64,000 bases of DNA, taken from positions 62,001-126,000 of the forward strand of contig CACZZZ010000008.1 in the NCBI GenBank assembly GCA_902785825.1. Reading direction: 5' to 3'. The notes under the pieces were generated by a model that saw only the letters and a list, made by a program, of their open reading frames with translations, was not told the DNA's origin and did not search any database. How positions within the stretch are numbered: the stretch's first letter is position 1; each line of letters begins with the position of its first letter. This DNA is from an uncultured Bacteroidia bacterium (lineage in GTDB: Bacteria; Bacteroidota; Bacteroidia; Bacteroidales; UBA932). A program made the position numbers and the translations under genes. Positions 50,435 through 59,057 of the stretch are shown piece after piece.

Positions 50435-51586
50435 CCAAACATTCTCGGCGGTCTCAACCATGTCGATAATGGTATAAATCGGCAAGATCAGTCCCATCAC
50501 TTCGACCGGGGCTCCTATTCCTGTCATCAGGGATACCGTAAGGAAGAAGCAACCCATTGGAACTCCGGCGTTACCGACTGCGGAAATCACTGATATCAAG
50601 ACCCATAGGAGCATTGTTCCAAGTCCGAGGGACATTCCTCCGTTCTGCATCACGAACAGTGAGCTAACAAGAATGAAAGCGGCGCAACCGTTCATGTTGA
50701 TCGTGGTGCAGATCGGGAGCACAAATCGGGATACCTTGGGATCAACTCCAAGCCTGTTCTCCGCGGAGGACAGAGTCACGGGAAGGGTCGCAGCTGAACT
50801 CTTGGTGAATAGCGCCATCACAACGGCTGGAGCCATCGCCTTGAAAACTTTAAGAGGATTTATTCCCCTTACCAAAAGGAACAACGGCAACACGATGAAG
50901 AATTGGATCGCGTTTCCCGCGAGAATGACGGCCGTGTATTTGCCAAGTGAGCCGACAATAATACCTCCGCTAAGCTGTCCCACCAGCTGGGCGGAAAAAG
51001 CCACGATTCCTATAGGCAATGTCCAAATGAGAGCCTTGATCAAGGTGAAAAACAGTTCCTGCAGTCCTGAGATACCTTTCACGACAACACTTTTCCCCTC
51101 TGTGTCCGGCATCCATGCGAGCGCCAATCCGACCGCTATGGCGATAAGTAAGATAGAAAGGACATTTCCGGACAGGAATGGGGCGATCACATTGTTGGGA
51201 ATGACAGAGACTATATGCTCATAAAAAGTCGAGCCTTCCTCCGCCACTTCTCCAGCGGAAGAAAGCATCCCTGCAGGTAGATTCTGGGGACTTATCAACA
51301 GATACATCCCCATCCCGACCAGGGCGGCGGCGAAGGTTGTCAACAGGGTGTAGGTGATCGTGTGGGCGAACACTTTACGGGTGCCTCTCTGACGACCGAA
51401 AGAAATAAGGGTCGTCGTGATGGCCAAGGCGACCGTCGGGACGGCAAGAAACTGGAAAAGGCGGGTATATACCGTGGCGATAAAGCCGCAACTGGCGTCT
51501 ATCCAACCAATCCGGAGAAGGCCAAGGATCGCTCCAAGAGCGAGCGCCCCTATCCACCATATAAATTGTTTGTTTTTAAGTTTCAT
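50381..51586 (-). CDS. Dicarboxylate/amino acid:cation symporter (DAACS family)
   Basis: 401 residues, eight-TM GltP/GltPh-type transporter. Re-entrant loop HP1 contains FTKSSAATLPVTL (serine-rich motif), TM7 has the NMNGC variant (TTINMNGCAAF, equivalent to NMDGT), and HP2 carries GNAGVPMGCFFLT. The Asp of NMDGT is replaced by Asn and Thr by Cys, which may alter cation or substrate coupling. The stop lies 54 nt inside the 3' end of pyrF on the other strand. Substrate unresolved; serine/threonine or dicarboxylates are candidates. Confidence 0.9.
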   Translation of the reverse strand: MKLKNKQFIWWIGALALGAILGLLRIGWIDASCGFIATVYTRLFQFLAVPTVALAITTTLISFGRQRGTRKVFAHTITYTLLTTFAAALVGMGMYLLISPQNLPAGMLSSAGEVAEEGSTFYEHIVSVIPNNVIAPFLSGNVLSILLIAIAVGLALAWMPDTEGKSVVVKGISGLQELFFTLIKALIWTLPIGIVAFSAQLVGQLSGGIIVGSLGKYTAVILAGNAIQFFIVLPLFLLVRGINPLKVFKAMAPAVVMALFTKSSAATLPVTLSSAENRLGVDPKVSRFVLPICTTINMNGCAAFILVSSLFVMQNGGMSLGLGTMLLWVLISVISAVGNAGVPMGCFFLTVSLMTGIGAPVEVMGLILPIYTIIDMVETAENVWSDSCVCAMTDKDLRGSC

Positions 51587-51598
51587 ATTGGGAATATA

Positions 51599-52090
51599 CT
51601 ACATCTCAGAGGAATCCTGATTTGACAATCTCCTGACTGATGGAGGGATATGGTGTATGTGTTCCACTTCAAGATAGTTATGGAGATCTTTGACGACACC
51701 GCTCATAGTTTCTTCGAACCGTTTCTTGGAAACTTCACACTCCCAGACAATTATGACATGCCAGCCAAGAGCCTCAAGGGCGGCCACGTCCGCAGCGTCA
51801 CGCTCTTTGTTGCGCCGGATTTTTTCCTCCCAAAACTCCACGTTTGTGCTGGGTTTCCTATAACAGGACTCACCTGGATGCCCATGCCAGAAACATCCAT
51901 GAACGAATATCACCGAATGATATTTCCGAAGCACGATATCCGGTTTACCGGGAAGTCGTTTTGAATGAAGTGAATATCGGAAACCAAGCCCATGGAGATA
52001 ACGCCTGACCTTCATCTCGGGTCGTGTGTCAATCCCCTTGATACTGGCCATGCAGCGATGCCGCTGCTCCGGAGTCATCCTGTCCGCCAT
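51599..52090 (-). CDS. vsr: Very short patch repair (Vsr) endonuclease
   Basis: 163 residues. Begins MADRMTPEQRHRCMASIKGIDTRPEM, the Vsr N-terminal signature (over 20 residues, the key part being RxxCMxxIKxxDT-P-E). Catalytic and zinc motifs: LPGKPDIVLRKYHSVIFVHG (Asp), GCFWHGHPGESCYRKPSTN (Cys/His zinc site), EFWEEKIRRNKERDA. It nicks T:G mismatches arising by deamination of m5C, so it implies an active C5 methyltransferase, which is encoded at 53320-54579. Last gene of the restriction-modification cassette, 7 nt after the endonuclease gene. Confidence 0.93.
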   Translation of the reverse strand: MADRMTPEQRHRCMASIKGIDTRPEMKVRRYLHGLGFRYSLHSKRLPGKPDIVLRKYHSVIFVHGCFWHGHPGESCYRKPSTNVEFWEEKIRRNKERDAADVAALEALGWHVIIVWECEVSKKRFEETMSGVVKDLHNYLEVEHIHHIPPSVRRLSNQDSSEM

Positions 52091-52097
52091 GTAACCT

Positions 52098-53156
52098 TTA
52101 CATTAAACCTTCTTCGAACAAACACTTGACAGGTATGTTGACACCGACACGACTTAGTGATGACTGGACTTGTTCAATCCACCTACTGGTCACGTCAGGA
52201 AGCAAACCTGGATTAAACGCTGAGATTTGATCAAGGAAGTCCTTGTCTTTCAGCAGAGAAACGATCAAAGGATATTTGTCAGAAATGGTTTTTACAATAT
52301 GCGGCATTGGGGAATCCAACATCACACCATTCAACTGTCTTACTTGTCCTCCAGCCGAAAAAGGATCCCTAAGATTTGTGCAAACGACTCCCTGGACGCT
52401 TACCAACCACATGGCCGCATTCTCATAATCACCGAATATTACCTCAGGAAATAACACAAGAAGTTGAGCGACCAAATTGGATTTTTCATTGGCTGAAAGG
52501 ATTCTCCAAGAACGGATGTTCATGCCCACCGACGAATCAGCCGATTTATCATCCGATATCCACCATGGCATCTGATGGCCTTCAACTAACGCCATTTTCC
52601 GATAATAGTCCTGGACTGCTGTTATCTGGTTTTTTGAGGATCGAAGGTCTTCATAAGAAATTCCCATTTTATCAAAGATAGTCTCACCTGCCCCGAGTGT
52701 CATGTCTATCCGATACCTTGGAGAATGCGTCACAGCCACTTCAGACAGGACATCTGAATATGGCCGGCAGCGAAACTCTGGGATGTCACCGCCAAGTTTA
52801 CCAAACAACAAATAAATACATTCGACATCTCTGTCCCTTGTGCTCTCAACGATGCTGCTTCCAGTCGAAGTCCAATGGTCTTTATTTGTCGATTTTACTT
52901 CAACTCCGAAGTTTCTCCCTACAAGTATATCGGGGAATCTCATCCCGGAGACCAACCTCACTTCATCTTTCTGGAAAATAGATTCCTCACCACAAGCGTC
53001 TTTTATAGTCTGAAACACTTCGACTTCCAAGTCTGAAGGAGACATCCCTTTGAATCTCTTTATCTCCTTGGCCGCCTTCTCATTAAGAGTTACTAACACT
53101 GAGTCAATCAATTGCTGAAAAGCTCTTAATTCTATATCTCCAACCATAATTGTCAA
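52098..53156 (-). CDS. Putative type II restriction endonuclease (PD-(D/E)xK)
   Basis: 352 residues, not recognised as a named enzyme. A PD-(D/E)xK active site is visible: MRFPDILVGRNFGVEVKST (Pro75-Asp76 ... Glu86-Val-Lys88) with an upstream Glu helix (DLEVEVFQTI) that could complete the site. No membrane segments or helicase motifs. Sits between a C5 methyltransferase and vsr on the same strand, which is the main argument for its restriction role. AT-richer than the adjacent metabolic genes, consistent with horizontal gain. The 163 nt before the start hold no clear promoter box. Confidence 0.78.
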   Translation of the reverse strand: MTIMVGDIELRAFQQLIDSVLVTLNEKAAKEIKRFKGMSPSDLEVEVFQTIKDACGEESIFQKDEVRLVSGMRFPDILVGRNFGVEVKSTNKDHWTSTGSSIVESTRDRDVECIYLLFGKLGGDIPEFRCRPYSDVLSEVAVTHSPRYRIDMTLGAGETIFDKMGISYEDLRSSKNQITAVQDYYRKMALVEGHQMPWWISDDKSADSSVGMNIRSWRILSANEKSNLVAQLLVLFPEVIFGDYENAAMWLVSVQGVVCTNLRDPFSAGGQVRQLNGVMLDSPMPHIVKTISDKYPLIVSLLKDKDFLDQISAFNPGLLPDVTSRWIEQVQSSLSRVGVNIPVKCLFEEGLM

Positions 53157-53319
53157 ACCGAAATATGCTCAATTAACCCAATAGTTTGATTGTCAATAAT
53201 CTATAAAAAAGCGTTACGAAAACAACGGCATAAATAAGCGGATATTTTCGCGATAGATTAGCATAACATATTAATACTCAAATAATTTCCCAAACACACT
53301 ATCTGCTCTATTTGAAAAA

Positions 53320-54579
53320 TCATCCAAAATAGACAGGCCAGAGGGTCTGGAGACGGCGGGCTATGTTGTAGGCGAGGAGCGGAGGCACGGCGTTGCCGAT
53401 GACTTTGTAGGCGCCAGACTGGGAGACTTTGAAACGCTTGCTGTTCTCTTTGTAGGAGACAAAAGGATAGTCTGGCGGAAATGTCTGGATAAGAGCGCAT
53501 TCCCTCGGAGTGAGACGACGCTCGGGAAGCCCCGCATCCAATTCCTCCGTCATCTTGCCACCATGCTGGGCCGACAACCTACGGTACTCGATGTTCCCGT
53601 GATGCTCCGAACGGATAGTGGGTCCTAGGTCGTCGAGATGGATCTCCGCCTGACCTTGGCAGTGCTTACCCATGTACTTGGCCTTGGAATAGAAACGCTG
53701 TGAAAGATCCTCTGATTCTTCCGGCTCTTTAAGGCCTTCGAACACATCCCTACAAGTGACAAACGGAAGGTTCCCCGTTGAGTCTTTTGTGTATTTATGT
53801 GTCCGCTCAGGATAAGGGTCATATTCGGCAGGAATATCACCGCTTTCCATAACACCGCAAACCTCACTTTTCAACGCCGAGCGTCGTATTCCGATGAAAA
53901 TCACCCTCTCGCGGGTTTCCGGCACTCCATAGTTACCGGCGTGAAGGACCCTTGGAGGCAAGACAATATAACCATCTCCGTCCGCCTGGGCAAAGTCCCG
54001 CTGGATGATTTCCTTCACATTCCCAAGATTTGTCAATCCTTTGACATTCTCAGCGATGAAGATCTTGGGCTTGACGATGTCAATCACCTGCTTCATCCAG
54101 AAGTACAATTTACCGCGATTCTCCTCGGAGGGAATCTCCTCCGGAAGGCGTGTTCCGTCATGAGAGGTGTGCGACTCGAATCCCAGCCTTTTGCCTGCGA
54201 CACTGAAGTCTTGACAAGGAAAACCGCCTGTGACTAACTCGATTCCGTCAGGGAACACCTTTTCACCAGCCCGGTGACGTTTGACAAGATCAACTATGCT
54301 TTCAAGATGATAGATGGATTGATCTTTCCCGAAACGGCTCATGTATTGATTCCACGTCAAGTAGGCCTCCGCGAGAATATCATTGGCGAAAACTGTCTCG
54401 AACCTGTTCTTTCTCAGCAGCACCCAATCCCTGTCAATGGCCTTCTCAATCCATCCTGAATCGGAGGGAACTGATTTCCTATGACAGACAAATTCCCCTT
54501 CGAAGCCCAGATCCATTCCCCCGCATCCGGAGAACAAACTGAGCATTCTTAAAACCTGATTACCGCTGGACTTCTTCAT
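53320..54579 (-). CDS. DNA (cytosine-5) methyltransferase
   Basis: 419 residues from MKKSSGNQVLRMLSLFSG at 54579; the longer upstream frame runs back into the GH43 coding sequence and is rejected. C5-MTase motifs: I LSLFSGCGGMDLGFEG, IV GGFPCQDFSVAGKR (catalytic Cys), VI IFIAENVKGL, VIII GVPETRERVIFIGIR, X VIGNAVPPLLAYNIA. The recognition domain between VIII and X includes YMGKHCQGQAEIHLDDLGPT and HHGNIEYRRLS. It modifies the site cut by the companion endonuclease; the target sequence is not predictable here. Located 31 nt after the GH43 stop on the same strand. Confidence 0.95.
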   Translation of the reverse strand: MKKSSGNQVLRMLSLFSGCGGMDLGFEGEFVCHRKSVPSDSGWIEKAIDRDWVLLRKNRFETVFANDILAEAYLTWNQYMSRFGKDQSIYHLESIVDLVKRHRAGEKVFPDGIELVTGGFPCQDFSVAGKRLGFESHTSHDGTRLPEEIPSEENRGKLYFWMKQVIDIVKPKIFIAENVKGLTNLGNVKEIIQRDFAQADGDGYIVLPPRVLHAGNYGVPETRERVIFIGIRRSALKSEVCGVMESGDIPAEYDPYPERTHKYTKDSTGNLPFVTCRDVFEGLKEPEESEDLSQRFYSKAKYMGKHCQGQAEIHLDDLGPTIRSEHHGNIEYRRLSAQHGGKMTEELDAGLPERRLTPRECALIQTFPPDYPFVSYKENSKRFKVSQSGAYKVIGNAVPPLLAYNIARRLQTLWPVYFG

Positions 54580-54610
54580 AATCGATTTTTGAGCCTCCAA
54601 CAAATTTACA

Positions 54611-55813
54611 TTATTTTTCAGAATGAGCCACATCACGGGAGCGGCTCTTCTTGAATATTGGTGCTGGAGCGGATGTGGACGGGACACCGCCCTCGAAATA
54701 TGGCCAGCCGTCACGAGACCATCGGATCCGGTCCATGTTCATGCAGCGGCCCTTATACTCATTCCCTGACCAATAGGAATGGTATGCCATCCAATCGCGA
54801 CCTTTATCATCCGTCACTATCTCGGCGTCATGACCTGGACCGCAGAAGACTTGGGCAGGGTCACCACGGAGAATGACCTCATCGTAAAGTCCTTCATCAC
54901 CGGCGATCATGGACATCCCAGAACGGCTCACAAAAGGTCCCTGAGGGCTTTTGGAGCGGCCGACAATGACATGATAGGTACTGAGGGATCCTTCGCAGCA
55001 AGAACCCTCAGAAGCGAAGAGATAGTAATACTTTCCTCTCTTGTGGACATAGGCACCTTCCATCAGATCCCCGGCCACTTTGACAGGCTCGCTCCCTGGC
55101 ATCAATGACAGGCCATCTGGGGATAGCTCCACCACATATATTCCTGACTTACGTCCAACTTCCTTGTCTGTCGGATGCCGGAGGCTCCCCCAGTAAAGAT
55201 ACTTCCGTCCGTCGGTATCTTCGAAGTAATTGGGATCGATGGAGTTACCCACTCCAGTGTTGGACATCGAGACGATCATGCCGAGATCTTCGAATGGTCC
55301 TGTCGGAGAACTGGAGACAGCCACCCCGGAAGCGCTCTTGTCATGATCTCCCCAAACGCCCATGGCGTAATAAAGGACGTATTTCCCGTCGATATAATTG
55401 ATATCAGGGGCCCAAAGCGCTCCATCAGGTTCCCAAGACGGGCAGCTTCCGGACGGGAAAGCCTCACCGACCAGTCCCCAATCCACCAGATTCTCACTTC
55501 TGTAGATGGGTATCTCGCAGATCGAGTCGTTGAGTCTTATTCTTGTGGAATAGGCGTAATAATATCCGTCCCGGCTCCGATTGTCCAAAACAGAAGGATC
55601 AGGACAGTCGTACGCCATCACTGGGTTGTCGTAATACGAAACCCCATGATAACAACCACATATAACTAAAAGAACCACCCACAACAAGTGCTTTGAAGCA
55701 GACTTTAAGCCTCCTAACCACTGCCACCCTCGGCACGTTAAGAGGGAGGGGCCCATCGCTTGCGATGGGAGGGGCCGCGAAGCGGCGGTTAGGAGGCTTA
55801 AAGTCTGCTTCAC
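54611..55813 (-). CDS. Glycoside hydrolase family 43 lipoprotein, start uncertain
   Basis: Five-bladed propeller hydrolase: DCPDPSVLD (general base Asp), [18 protein letters not shown] (pKa-modulating Asp), [17 protein letters not shown] (acid Glu), and [15 protein letters not shown]. Likely arabinan- or xylan-active. The reading frame runs 43 codons upstream through a MITE-like element (55694-55812) to a GTG at 55813 that overlaps the clpX stop. That upstream part is element-encoded and unlike a signal peptide. A natural start is probably a TTG at 55687 or 55684, giving [12 protein letters not shown] with a lipoprotein Cys. The chosen end at 55813 is therefore the maximal form. About 358 residues remain if the TTG at 55687 is used. 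Confidence 0.85.
   Translation of the reverse strand: MKQTLSLLTAASRPLPSQAMGPSLLTCRGWQWLGGLKSASKHLLWVVLLVICGCYHGVSYYDNPVMAYDCPDPSVLDNRSRDGYYYAYSTRIRLNDSICEIPIYRSENLVDWGLVGEAFPSGSCPSWEPDGALWAPDINYIDGKYVLYYAMGVWGDHDKSASGVAVSSSPTGPFEDLGMIVSMSNTGVGNSIDPNYFEDTDGRKYLYWGSLRHPTDKEVGRKSGIYVVELSPDGLSLMPGSEPVKVAGDLMEGAYVHKRGKYYYLFASEGSCCEGSLSTYHVIVGRSKSPQGPFVSRSGMSMIAGDEGLYDEVILRGDPAQVFCGPGHDAEIVTDDKGRDWMAYHSYWSGNEYKGRCMNMDRIRWSRDGWPYFEGGVPSTSAPAPIFKKSRSRDVAHSEK
55694..55812. mobile_element. MITE-like 119-bp element with perfect 25-bp terminal inverted repeats
   Basis: Arms at 55694-55718 and 55788-55812 are perfect reverse complements over 25 bp (starting TGAAGCAGACTTTAAG). The centre holds two further perfect hairpins, CCCATCGC-TT-GCGATGGG (55752-55769) and GCCGC-GAA-GCGGC (55774-55786). 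No transposase gene and no obvious target-site duplication. The right arm contains the clpX stop codon (55810-55812), and the element is open in frame with GH43. Both strands have open frames through it. Confidence 0.75.
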
Positions 55814-57036
55814 ACTATATTGGAGAGTTTTTCTTTGGCGTAGGCCAGGCTGACATTGAAAGTCTTTTTGCCGGAGGATGGCGCATCATACATGGCATCA
55901 TCGAAAATCTGCTCGCAAATAGAGCGTAATCCTCTGGCTCCCAACTTGTTCTTTATTGCCGTATCCACAATCAGCTCCTTCACGCCCTCCCCTATCTTGA
56001 GAGTCATTCCATCCATCTCGAACAGTTTGGAATACTGCTTCAGAACAGCGTTCTTCGGTTCTGTGAGTATGCGTAAAAGCGCATCCCTGTCCAGGACATC
56101 AAGATAAGTGATAACCGGCAGACGGCCGATGATCTCAGGGATCAATCCGTAAGCCCTCATGTCCTGCGCATCAACATACTTAAGGAGATTCTCCTTATCA
56201 ATCTTCTGTTTTTTAGACGCGCCAAAACCGATAACCTGGGTATTGAGCCTTTGGGCGATACGCCTTTCTATACCCTCGAAAGCCCCTCCACAGATAAAGA
56301 GGATATTCTGGGTATTGACATGTATGAACTCTTGCTCAGGATGCTTCCGTCCTCCTTTCGGGGGAACATTTATCACATTGCCTTCCAAAAGCTTGAGCAT
56401 AGCTTGCTGGACTCCCTCACCGGACACATCGCGGGTAATCGACGGATTGTCGCTCTTGCGGGCGATCTTATCGATCTCGTCTATGAAGACGATTCCCCTC
56501 TCCGCTTTGGCCACATCGAAATCAGCCTCCTGGAGAAGCCGTGTGAGGATGCTCTCCACATCTTCTCCAACATAACCGGCCTCTGTCAGGACTGTGGCGT
56601 CAACTATGGTGAACGGGACGCCGAGCATCTTGGCTATAGTCTTGGCCAGCAATGTCTTACCCGTACCAGTCGGGCCGACCAGAAGAATGTTGGACTTCTC
56701 GAGTTCCACCCCGTCGTCAGGCTTGTCGACAAGGTTGTGATTGATCCTCTTGTAGTGGTTATACACAGCGACAGCGAGCATCTTTTTCGCCCTGTCCTGA
56801 CCAATCACGTACTGATCCAGGAAGGCTTTTATGTCCGCTGGCTTGTTATTGTCCTCAATTCGCTCAGAGGAGCTTTTTGCGGCCGTTTTCTGGATTGAGT
56901 CGGTAATATACTCATGCGCCAGTTCGACACAGTCGCTGCAGATGAAACCATCCATGCCTTGAAGCAGGAAGGGAACCTCAGATTCCTTCCTGCCACAGAA
57001 CATGCAATGTCTTTGTGAAGAACCTTTCTGGGCCAT
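55810..57036 (-). CDS. clpX: ATP-dependent Clp protease ATP-binding subunit ClpX
   Basis: 408 residues. N-terminal zinc-binding domain ([17 protein letters not shown], then [13 protein letters not shown]), AAA+ core with Walker [15 protein letters not shown], Walker [12 protein letters not shown], sensor region and [14 protein letters not shown], and ClpP-binding IGFG loop ([11 protein letters not shown]). Unfolds substrates, including ssrA-tagged ones, for ClpP. Start overlaps the clpP stop by 1 nt. Its stop codon TGA is the outer edge of the MITE-like element, so the last residues (LSNIV) may be shortened or altered relative to relatives. Confidence 0.97.
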   Translation of the reverse strand: MAQKGSSQRHCMFCGRKESEVPFLLQGMDGFICSDCVELAHEYITDSIQKTAAKSSSERIEDNNKPADIKAFLDQYVIGQDRAKKMLAVAVYNHYKRINHNLVDKPDDGVELEKSNILLVGPTGTGKTLLAKTIAKMLGVPFTIVDATVLTEAGYVGEDVESILTRLLQEADFDVAKAERGIVFIDEIDKIARKSDNPSITRDVSGEGVQQAMLKLLEGNVINVPPKGGRKHPEQEFIHVNTQNILFICGGAFEGIERRIAQRLNTQVIGFGASKKQKIDKENLLKYVDAQDMRAYGLIPEIIGRLPVITYLDVLDRDALLRILTEPKNAVLKQYSKLFEMDGMTLKIGEGVKELIVDTAIKNKLGARGLRSICEQIFDDAMYDAPSSGKKTFNVSLAYAKEKLSNIV

Positions 57037-57704
57037 TACTTGGCTTTCTTGGAAAGGATCTCGTCCACCATTCCGTACTCCAACGCCTCCTGGGCGGTCA
57101 TCCAGAAGTCACGGTCAGCATCAGCGAAAACCTTATCATAAGGCTGGCCGGAGTGCTGGGAAATGATGTCGAAGAGTTCCTTACGGGTCTTTTCGATCTC
57201 CTTGGCGGCAATCATGATGTCAGATGCCTGTCCCTGGGCGCCTCCCAAAGGCTGATGGATAAGTACCCTGGAGTGAGGCAGGCAGGAGCGTTTCCCCTTG
57301 GCGCCGGCGCAAAGGAGGACGGAGCCCATGGAAGCGGCCATGCCCGTGCAAATGGTGGCCACATCAGGCTCCACCAGCTGCATCGTGTCGTAAATAGCCA
57401 GACCGGAGGTCACCTGGCCGCCAGGAGTGTTGATATACAGGGATATATCAGCACCCGGATCGGTGGAGGCAAGGAAAAGGAGCTGGGCCTGGATGATATT
57501 GGCGACATCGTCATCGATCGGGACGCCCAGGAAGATTATCCTGTCCATCATCAGGCGGCTGAACACATCCATGGAGGCGACATTCAGTTTCCTCTCCTCA
57601 ATGATGGTGGGGTTGATGTAGGCGTCGGTAGCTCTCTGGTAACGATCGAGGGTCATGGAACTCACTCCAAGACCCTTGACCGCATATTTTTTGAATTCGT
57701 CCAT
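57036..57704 (-). CDS. clpP: ATP-dependent Clp protease proteolytic subunit ClpP
   Basis: 222 residues. Catalytic triad Ser in [16 protein letters not shown], His in [14 protein letters not shown], Asp in [16 protein letters not shown]-terminal segment [20 protein letters not shown] and [20 protein letters not shown] are typical of the family. Forms the 14-mer proteolytic chamber. Lies between tig and clpX in the conserved tig-clpP-clpX order, 9 nt after tig. Confidence 0.97.
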   Translation of the reverse strand: MDEFKKYAVKGLGVSSMTLDRYQRATDAYINPTIIEERKLNVASMDVFSRLMMDRIIFLGVPIDDDVANIIQAQLLFLASTDPGADISLYINTPGGQVTSGLAIYDTMQLVEPDVATICTGMAASMGSVLLCAGAKGKRSCLPHSRVLIHQPLGGAQGQASDIMIAAKEIEKTRKELFDIISQHSGQPYDKVFADADRDFWMTAQEALEYGMVDEILSKKAK

Positions 57705-57713
57705 ATTAGAAAA

Positions 57714-59027
57714 TTACAAAGCGCGGAATTTCTCTTCTGAGATTTTCTTGTTCTGGAAGGAAATAAGTCCCTTAACAGCAGCCACAACCTTCTCGTTCTC
57801 AACGCTTTCCTCGATATTACGGATCTGGCGCTCATCCTTGAGGATATTCATGGCCGCATCAGTGATGAACTGCTCAGGGACATTGCCCATCCCGTACATG
57901 GCATACTGGTAAGAAGCAAAAGCCTTGGCGGCCTCGAGCATGTCCTTATCCTCAATCTTGAGGTCAAACTTCTTCATCAGGTATCCCCTGACAAGCTGCC
58001 AGCGGAAGTCCTCGAGGAAGGAGTCGAACTCCTTGTCAACCTCTTCCTTGGAGAGCTTCTCCTTGTTGCTCTCATAGAGCCATCTTTTGAGGAAGGTCTC
58101 GGGAACCTGGACACCGGCCTTATCGACAAGGTATTTACGAAGATCACGGGAAAGCTTGTAGTCAGCCTCCTGCTTATACTCGTTCTCGAGCCTCTCGGCG
58201 ATCTTGGCGTCAAACTCCTCGGGAGTCTTCACGACATCCTTACCGAAGACCTTGTCGTAGGTCTCCTGATTCTCGGAAGCGGGGACAAAAGTCTTGACAT
58301 TCACGACAGTGGCCTCCCACTTGGGATCCATCTCAGCAAGCTCCTCCTTCTTCATCTTGAGCATGGAGGCACGGTCTGTCTCGTTTGTGAAAGCCTTGTT
58401 CACGTCAACATTGAACTTGTCGTCAACCTTAGCGCCGACGAACTTCTTCTTGGCAGTGCCCTCGACCTTGTTGACAGCGACATAAGCGCCCTCGACAACC
58501 TTCTCGCCCTGCTTGAAATCAACGACGACATAATCGTCCTCACCAGCCTGGGCGCCTTCCTCGAGCTGTCCGTACTGCCTGAGGATGTTCTCCTTCATCT
58601 TGGCTTTGGCCTCCTCAGTGACAGTTATCTTGTAGTAAGGCAGTTTGTCTTCCTTAGAAACCTCGAAATCGATGTTGGGAGAAAGGCCAAGATCGAACTT
58701 GAACTCGAAATCAGCGCCATCAACCCACTCGTTCTCTTTCTGGGACTCACTCCCGATCGGCTCGCCGAGGATGTGGAGATCGTTATCTTTGATAAACTTG
58801 TCCAGTTGCTCCGAAATGATGGAGTTAATGGCCTCATAAAGAGCCTGATCCCCATATAGTTTCTTCACCAGCTGAGCAGGAACCATTCCTTTGCGGAAAC
58901 CCTTGAAGTCGGCGTTTCTTCTGTAGGCGGCAAGTCTCTTTTTCTCCTGCTCAGCGTAATCCTCTGCCTTGAGGTTGATTGTCACTTCGACGTTTAGGTC
59001 ATCGACCTGATTCTTGATTACTTCCAT
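57714..59027 (-). CDS. tig: Trigger factor
   Basis: 437 residues. The N-terminal ribosome-binding domain ends in the signature region FKGFRKGMVPAQLVKKLYG (the GFRxGxxP loop). The middle FKBP-like domain is divergent: EDDYVVVDFKQGEKVVEGAYVAV. The C-terminal helical arms follow (DYKLSRDLRKYLVDKAGVQVPETF). Ribosome-bound chaperone and weak peptidyl-prolyl isomerase. First gene of tig-clpP-clpX. Confidence 0.94.
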   Translation of the reverse strand: MEVIKNQVDDLNVEVTINLKAEDYAEQEKKRLAAYRRNADFKGFRKGMVPAQLVKKLYGDQALYEAINSIISEQLDKFIKDNDLHILGEPIGSESQKENEWVDGADFEFKFDLGLSPNIDFEVSKEDKLPYYKITVTEEAKAKMKENILRQYGQLEEGAQAGEDDYVVVDFKQGEKVVEGAYVAVNKVEGTAKKKFVGAKVDDKFNVDVNKAFTNETDRASMLKMKKEELAEMDPKWEATVVNVKTFVPASENQETYDKVFGKDVVKTPEEFDAKIAERLENEYKQEADYKLSRDLRKYLVDKAGVQVPETFLKRWLYESNKEKLSKEEVDKEFDSFLEDFRWQLVRGYLMKKFDLKIEDKDMLEAAKAFASYQYAMYGMGNVPEQFITDAAMNILKDERQIRNIEESVENEKVVAAVKGLISFQNKKISEEKFRAL

Positions 59028-59057
59028 AATATATTCTTTAAATTATAATATTCATTG

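Noticed and set aside
54580..54714. N-terminal extension of the cytosine methyltransferase
   Set aside because: It overlaps the GH43 coding region in another frame and lacks family similarity; the start at 54579 gives the normal N-terminus.
55693..55929. Plus-strand frame through the MITE-like element into clpX
   Set aside because: It mirrors the GH43-side frame only because the element's ends are inverted repeats, and then runs antisense to clpX.
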